DNA of 64,000 nucleotides from Symsagittifera roscoffensis (lineage: Eukaryota > Xenacoelomorpha > Acoela > Convolutidae). The stretch is from positions 25,286,303 through 25,350,302 of the forward strand of contig NC_087069.1 of assembly GCF_963678635.1 (NCBI RefSeq). The letters are read 5' to 3'. The translations under genes and the position numbers were made by a program. Below the pieces are notes generated by a model. It was not told the DNA's origin, did not search any database, and saw only the letters and a list, made by a program, of their open reading frames with translations. This document shows, in pieces, positions 58,730 to 64,000 of this stretch (within the stretch, counting starts at the first letter, position 1; each line of letters starts with the position of its first letter).

Positions 58730-59787
58730 TCTTCACAAACACAATCATCAATCATCTACAACAAAAAAAAAACAGAAAACTCATTTCTATAATCATCCAT
58801 TTGTATTAACCACTTGCAATAAATGAAGCATAAAAATTTAACCCCAAACAGCAAAATTGAGATATAAATTTTTTTCCCATATGCAGTAAATATTCTTAAA
58901 ATGAAAATATGTTGATAATTTTTATCCCCCAAGAGCTGTAAAGACAATATTTGCAAAGTAGTAAATGAATAAAAATTGCCTTTTAATTTAAAGCAGTACT
59001 AACCTTTTCAACGACGCTTCTTAATAATTTAAAAATCTTCACTCGCCCACAATCTTATTCACAATAGCACAGCTCGCCCACGAAGAATTGTTTAAAATAA
59101 CGAATTTAAGTTTTAACTTTCACTGATAACAACTCTAACCAGTTTTAACACGTTTCAAGTGTTCCTTTAACCCGGTTGGAGAGGAATTATATAATAATCC
59201 AAACTAACCAACGCAGCTTACTAAACACCACAAACCACAACCTAACAGCATGATTAAGAAAAAAAAACCACGGTACCCAAACCAGATTAAAACCAGCTAA
59301 GGACTGGAATAATTTATTCTTTTGAAGACTATTTCCAAGCCTGAACATAAACGAACAAAACACGAAAAAGTCGAAAGACAAACCCAAACCAAACGATTTG
59401 ATTTTTGACAAAAGGACACAACCAAAACAAAAAAGGAAAAAACCAAAAATAAAAAAAGGCACAAGAATAAACACAAAAAGGATCCTCCAAAAAAGATAGC
59501 ATGAATTTATACTCCACTCCTGGCCTAACCCACCAGAGAGGACGTCCTGAGCATGCTCTATAGCCGGCCTAACCCACCGTGCTACACCCACTCTTTGTGA
59601 CCGCACTATATTTTTGAAAAGAGTTACTCAAGGGTGAGTAGCACTTAAAAATTACCGAACTAAATAAAAACACTTTTGCGATAAAAATTTATACAAGATC
59701 ATAACTAAAAACATAATTAACAAAAATTAGTAAACGTAAATAATACAAAGCAGTATATAGATTACATACAGCCCGAAAACGAGCAGC
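58730..59787 (+). other. E3 3' region, non-coding, with GC-rich palindromic block
   Basis: A/T-rich, with a conserved GC-rich block at 59519-59592: GGCCTAACCCACC at 59522, palindromes AGGACGTCCT and GAGCATGCTC at 59539-59558, and GGCCTAACCCACC again at 59566. A hairpin GAGTTACTC…GAGTAGC lies at about 59620-59645. Long minus-strand frames here (59187-59606) overlap this block and are not supported as genes. Confidence 0.6.
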
Positions 59788-60108
59788 ATGGAACTTGACA
59801 ACCCGATCACACTCAAACTACGGAATGGCAAAACACACCCGATATGCTGCCTACAGTCACTACACTGAAAGGATTTAAAGTACGACTTGGCATCGCAGCA
59901 AAGGAAACTCATTGAAACCGAACAATGGCCATCTCGATGTTCAATTATACGTACAGATCCAAGTCACCAGGCACTTCATGCATACATCAAGTTTCACGCC
60001 ACAATCCGAACAAGGTTGGAGAACTGTTGCTCTATACCCAACAAAATCAGCACTCAATCACAACCAATCAACAATCTTGGTAAGATCTCCCAAACACAAC
60101 CGAGATGA
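59788..60108 (+). pseudogene. ORF X3 of E3, small, before 3' LTR
   Basis: ATG at 59788: MELDNPITLKLRNGKTHPIC, CLQSLH then TGA, then KDLKYDLASQQRKLIETEQW, RCSIIRTDPSHQA, diverging from E2b after that. One in-frame stop at about 59866. Position just upstream of the LTR and downstream of a conserved acceptor recalls small spliced accessory genes of complex retroviruses. That comparison is by position only. Confidence 0.4.
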
Positions 60109-60294
60109 ACGACCACCGTCTAAGAAAATATCATATCGACGATTCCAGCTTTCTGGAGCAACGGATAAACAACCCTTCTTACTAATAGGAAAAAAAGCAA
60201 TATGCTCGCAACTTCTAAAAGAAAAGAACACCATCATCCATCCTCCGCTACAGTGAAACACTGAAGAACTAAAACTCTGTAAACCCCGGATGGG

Positions 60295-60670
60295 TGGAAC
60301 CAGATCTAAACTAGGTTTTATTATTGGATATTATTCTGAAAATTTATCTCTATAAAATATTGAATACTAACCAATGATACTCCATCAAACTAACAATCCA
60401 CTTATTTGTAAGTGCTGAAACTACTTGTTCAGCACCAGAGAGATTTGAATTTCACTTAGAACTTAGTTGCTTTCTCCGAGAGACCTACTCGTAACAAGCC
60501 AGTATACTGTAGATCTATTGAGACTAGTAGATATAAGAGTATGATTAAGATTGGTATTAGACTAAGAAGTTGCACGAATTTATCCGGCCGATAATAAGAT
60601 AGCGTGACGAGCAGACGGTATACCTTATCTGAAATTACTCTATGAGTATTACCTACTAGGTCTTAACTCA
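60295..60670 (+). repeat. 3' LTR of E3
   Basis: 376 bp, preceded by CCCCGGATGGG, TGGAACC to AACTCA. Its hairpin at 60412-60435 has lost four bases, shortening the stem to GTGCTGAA/TTCAGCAC. Followed by the CAAC target duplication. Confidence 0.92.
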
Positions 60671-61294
60671 CAACCCTTTCGAAGTTTGGAAAAAAACTGG
60701 TTCGTTTGTAAGTGGAGTCTGTGCTTCCCTAAACTAATTTAAGGTTTTCGGTCTGGTAGGAGGATCAGCTGTAAGGTCAACATGAATGGTTTTCAAACGT
60801 GATTTCGATTGAAGTGAAGAGGTAATTAAGAAATTTCAATTTAATTAGGCAAAAAAGAACAATTTGCTATTTACGGTAATGTTTTATAGGGAAAGTGAAA
60901 TGATATAGTTTTTTTTGTTTTTCGATGAAATTGACAGCTGAAATTAACTGTTTTTTGAGCACACATTTTTTAAATAACGGACTTAAAATCTTAAAATTAT
61001 GTTTTAGAAAAAAAAGTTTAAATTTTTGATTTTAATGTTAATTCAATTACTATAGTTCTCCAACTTGCTCACGAGGGAACTTTGACGAAATTATTAACAA
61101 AATTAAATGTCTTTTATTGCTATCGATCATTCTTATATCACTTTTTTCAAAAATTTGTTTATATCAAATGTTTGTAGGTGGAGTCAACTGCCTCTCTTCA
61201 ACGTCTTAGCTACATTGTTTAGGCGACGAACTTGACGATAAATTGAAACTGAATTGTTCGTCGATCTCCGAGATATTCCGATAGATGCTGTGCA
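60671..61294 (+). other. Upstream region of the B-box gene, possible 5' UTR intron
   Basis: About 620 bases. A GTAAGT donor at 60708 and a TTTGTAG acceptor at 61171-61177 could bound a 470-nt intron in the 5' UTR. The stretch 61178-61294 has a higher GC content than its surroundings and leads directly into the ATG at 61295. If the intron is real, the first exon would lie against the E3 LTR. No promoter element is clear. Confidence 0.35.
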
Positions 61295-61856
61295 ATGACT
61301 GCACTTTCTGCCGAGGAATCATCTGCGCCCCTCTCTAGTTATTGTCCGAAACACCCTAAGGAAAAACTTGAATACCACTGCAATGGAGAGAAATGTAATA
61401 AAGATATATGTTACAAATGTTGGAAATCAGAGCATTTTAATGTTAAAAAGCACCAGGTAACAAATTTACACTTGTTACTCGTTCCGGAAAAACAATTGAA
61501 GAAAAGGATTGACAACTTCGCAACTGAAAGCAAAAACCTTATTGGATTTCTTCAGTATATGAATGATTTAAAGAAAGAAGTAGACAGCATGGAATCATTC
61601 CAAAAGAAAGCCATAGACGCTGAAACACCGTATCATTACAACAAGTACAGCAAAAAAATCGATACAGTGCTGAAAAAGCAAAAAGAGCAGTTTCAAATAC
61701 AATCAAACAATTTTCTGAGCCAGTTGAAGCTGGTTAAAGATAAATTTGAAAACATTTTTAAAACGAAAGATGGTGAACATCTTGGCGAACCAATGAGAAC
61801 TGAGGCGGTAAATGCGATGCCAAATGCGTCTTCAAACATGCCAAACGTCTCAAAAG
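61295..61856 (+). CDS. B-box zinc finger / coiled-coil protein, first coding exon
   Basis: An open frame from ATG 61295. Residues 17-53 form a B-box: C17-x2-H20, C29, C34, C39-x2-C42, H47 and H53, two residues longer than usual between the second pair of ligands. Residues about 65-170 are rich in Lys, Glu and Leu (LKKRIDNFATESKNLIGFLQ, DTVLKKQKEQFQIQSNNFLS), consistent with the coiled coil that follows B-boxes in TRIM-type proteins. No RING is seen upstream, so it is a B-box-only protein or the RING is on an earlier exon. The exon most likely ends at 61856 (AAAAG|GTAAAA, phase 1). Reading on past it only adds 22 intron/LTR-derived codons. This is the only apparently intact host gene part in the window. 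Confidence 0.82.
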
Positions 61857-61914
61857 GTAAAATAATCAACTTTTTTGTGGCAATTTTAATTAAGATAGTT
61901 CATTTGGAACCAGA
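61857..61914 (+). other. Start of intron of the B-box gene
   Basis: GTAAAATAATC donor followed by A/T-rich sequence. It is interrupted after 58 bases by the E4 LTR (target candidate CATT, 61911-61914). Confidence 0.6.
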
Positions 61915-62285
61915 TCTAAACTAGATTTTATTATTGGTCATTAGTCTTATATTTTATCCCTATAAAATATCGAAAACTAACCAATCATACTCCATCAAAC
62001 TAACAACCCACTTATTAGTAAGTGCTGAAACTACTTGTAATTTCAGCACCAGAGAGATTTGAATTTAACTTAGAACTTTAGTTGCTTTCTCCGAGAGACC
62101 GACTCGTAACAAACCAGTATACTCTAGATCTTTTGATACTAGGTGTTATAAGAGTAAGATTAAAATCGGTATTAGACTAAGAAGTTGCACGAATCTATCC
62201 GGCCAAAAATTAGATAGCGTGACGAGCAGACGGTGTACTATATCTGAAATTACTCTCAGAGTATAACCATCTAGGTCATAACTCA
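61915..62285 (+). repeat. 5' LTR of E4
   Basis: 371 bp, TGGAACC to AACTCA. Hairpin at 62022-62049 has one C-A mismatch (AAACTAC against GTAATTT). Confidence 0.88.
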
Positions 62286-63609
62286 TCTGGTGGAACTAAA
62301 AGTCTCGAACAAGACCATAAACAACTTAGATTAGAACCAACTAAAACATTAGATTATAATTAGACAAATATAACAAATTCAAAAAATGTTACAGAACAAA
62401 AATTTAGTAGAAATGTCTCTACGACTCAAAAGATCAGAGCCAATATTCCAATTTATACGAGAACTACCCGGTATTGGAAGAAGACCTCGGACAAAAGACG
62501 ACATACAACTAGAACGAAATATACCAATAGAGTTCATGCTCGTACAGCAAATCCAACTGCAACTTTTATATTTAGAATTTTACTAGCAGTAAATTAGATT
62601 TTCATTTACTGACATAAAATCTTTGAAGAAAAGACTTCAACGATCACTAAAGGCGCGAAACATGTTCATTGTACAATAACGACTGATAAAAACATCCCTA
62701 GTCGTTCTCCCCAAAAAAATCTGCAGTAAATTTAAAACATCCTGGAAAAAAATTTATTGAAAATAAAAATACAAAAAATAGTTAGTATAAAAAACAAATT
62801 GTTAGTAAATATAAATCATTTCTTCATCCCAGCTTCATCACCTAAAACATAACAAAAAATCTTAAAAATACTCACATGATCAAAACTAAAACTTAATCTC
62901 TTTCTTTCACTTAAGTTTTTACATAAATTATCAAGGCTTATCCTTGTTTTCACTTAAATTAATCGTATTTAAAACAACAGATCATCAAAGCTTCCCTTGG
63001 ATCTTTAATTTATTTTCACTTAAAGTAAATTAAACTAATTTCATTTTTTATGCTGATCATCAAGGCTTATCCTTGGATCAAATAGAACAATTTTGTTCTC
63101 CCCCCCCCCCTCCCAAATTAACTAGTGTCTCACGACCTCAAACGTCGATTCACTAGCCAACCATTGATCAAGACCCAAGATTAACAGAAATTTTTCACAG
63201 ACTAACCATTCAAATTAGGAATGAACAGTGAAGAACTTCAGTTATTCGTCCTTCACCTGACCCCCCCCCCCCGTCTTAACTGCCCCAGGATAAAATTTAA
63301 ACTTAGTAAGTTTAAAATAGTACCTAGAACTACTTGTGTTCTAATTATACCTGAATCTTGCGGATCGATTTACTATTCTCCAACCCGTGATCAAAAATCA
63401 CTACCCCTAAGTAAGATTAAGTAAGTTAACCTTTAGCTTAGAATAGCCACGAGAAAGTAAAAATCATTCTCACGAATCGATATATATTCTTCTCTTCAAC
63501 CCTACAATACATGATCCAAGTTAAGCTAACCACAAAAAATTGTAAGAACTAACAGTTTAAGACATTAGAAATCACTAATCCCAATCTTGCATCCATCATC
63601 CTAGGCCTT
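62286..63609 (+). promoter_or_regulatory. E4 primer site and leader
   Basis: Primer site TCTGGTGGAACTAAAAGTC, then CTCGAAC. Dyads near 62928, 62980-63003 and 63055-63079, the last being closest to consensus. C runs of 11 (63100-63110) and 12 (63261-63272). No supported ORF. Confidence 0.6.
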
Positions 63610-63629
63610 ATGTCAAGATACAATTTAGG

Positions 63630-63981
63630 ATTGGTCACTATTCTTATATTTTATCTTTATAAAATATTGAATACTAACCAATCATACTCCATCAAACCAA
63701 CAACCCACTTATTTGTAAGTGCTGAAATTACTTGTAATTTCAGCACCAGAGAGATTTGAATTTAACTTAGAACTTAGTTGCTTTCTCCGAGAGACCGACT
63801 CGTAACAAACCAGTATACTCTAGATCTATTGATACTAGGTGTTATAAGAGTAAGACTAAAATCGGTATTAGACTAAGAAGTTGCACGAATCTATCCGGCC
63901 GAAAATAAGATGCCGTGACGAGCAGACGGTATACCTTATCTGAAATTACTCTATGAGTTTTACCTACTAGGTCTTAACTCA
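63630..63981 (+). repeat. Chimeric LTR joining E4 to an E3-type flank
   Basis: The left and middle parts share variants with the E4 5' LTR (CCGACTCGTAACAAACCAG, GATACTAGGTGTTATAAG). The right end from about 63916 shares variants with the E3 3' LTR (ACGGTATACCTTATC, TTACCTACTAGGTCTTAACTCA). After AACTCA come 19 bases identical to the E3 3' flank (60671-60689), up to the window end. Hairpin at 63719-63746 is perfect, with AAATTAC/GTAATTT arms. Confidence 0.8.
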
Positions 63982-64000
63982 CAACCCTTTCGAAGTTTGG

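Larger units (their letters stand above)
42107..60670 (+). mobile_element. Ty3-type retrotransposon E3, 18.6 kb, with env-like gene
   Basis: LTRs 42107-42445 and 60295-60670, flanked by CAAC (42103-42106 and 60671-60674). It has no internal tandem duplication, so 18.6 kb is near the natural length. All expected pol domains are present, including integrase, but RT catalytic motifs are mutated and all genes have stops. Gene order equals E2b. Confidence 0.93.
61915..63629 (+). mobile_element. Ty3 element E4: 5' LTR and leader only
   Basis: LTR, primer site and full leader, ending seven codons into gag (ATG at 63610, MSRYNLG), where it joins an LTR missing its first 20 or so bases. No internal genes. 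It sits in the sense orientation in the B-box gene intron. Confidence 0.85.

Noticed and set aside
59187-59606. 139-codon minus frame with a hydrophobic, Phe/Trp-rich middle.
   Set aside because: It overlaps the GC-rich palindromic block of the E3 3' region. The E2b equivalent (38982-39182) is only partly open. More likely chance.
20339-60670. Alternative genetic code with TAA or TAG read as Gln.
   Set aside because: In-frame stops replace Lys, Glu, Leu and Trp as well as Gln, and differ between copies. The intact gag frame of E1 and the B-box exon need no recoding. Ordinary decay explains it.
61915-63981. E4 as a simple internally deleted insertion with two LTRs.
   Set aside because: The flanks CATT and CAAC do not match, and the right LTR end and flank copy those of E3, so a crossover explains the data better.
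1-64000. CRISPR arrays, operons, tRNA or rRNA genes.
   Set aside because: None found by eye. The repeat units are LTRs, dyads and tandem duplications, and the gene content is eukaryotic.

Overview
The window looks like AT-rich nuclear DNA of an invertebrate animal. The evidence is a set of LTR retrotransposons of the Ty3 (Metaviridae) and BEL/Pao groups with metazoan-type splice signals, plus one B-box zinc-finger exon with a GT splice donor. Nothing in it looks prokaryotic. I cannot name the species. About 80 percent of the window is decayed retroelement sequence.

Layout. (1) 1-8279, minus strand: Ty3 element E1, cut by the left window edge inside reverse transcriptase. It is the best preserved copy, with an open 767-codon gag. 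(2) 8280-9245: unassigned. (3) 9246-12871, minus: a BEL/Pao relic with two LTRs. (4) 12872-14463: unassigned host-like DNA. (5) 14464-17263, plus: the 5' end of a Ty3 element (E2a). (6) 17261-20338: a second copy of part of the BEL relic and its flank, made by a direct tandem duplication whose join lies inside gag. (7) 20339-40354, plus: E2b, a 20.0-kb Ty3 element with two LTRs and a 4-bp ATTT target duplication. (8) 40355-42106: host-like DNA with a 426-bp element bearing terminal inverted repeats. (9) 42107-60670, plus: E3, an 18.6-kb Ty3 element with two LTRs and a CAAC target duplication. (10) 60671-61914: host DNA with a B-box/coiled-coil exon at 61295-61856. (11) 61915-64000: E4, a 5' LTR and leader joined to a chimeric LTR whose right end and 19-bp flank copy those of E3.

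The Ty3 family is unusually large. Its order is LTR, tRNA-type primer site, 1.2-kb leader with three dyad repeats, gag (Retrotrans_gag-like domain, CCHC knuckle, R/S/N-rich tail), aspartic protease, RT, RNase H, integrase, a small membrane ORF plus a Pro/Ser/Thr-rich ORF (X1), an env-like glycoprotein, an unrecognised ORF (X2), a conserved 3' splice site, a GC-rich palindromic block, a small ORF (X3), and LTR. E2b and E3 share this order. X1, X2 and X3 match nothing I know. All copies seen here look defective: stops and frameshifts throughout, integrase core deleted in E2b, RT catalytic residues lost in E3.

Direct tandem duplications recur at four places: 1.1 kb in E1 gag, 2.6 kb in E2b gag-pol, 6.6 kb across the BEL/E2 locus, and about 3.3 kb around the B-box exon. 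Either tandem duplication is frequent in this genome or some of them are assembly artefacts.
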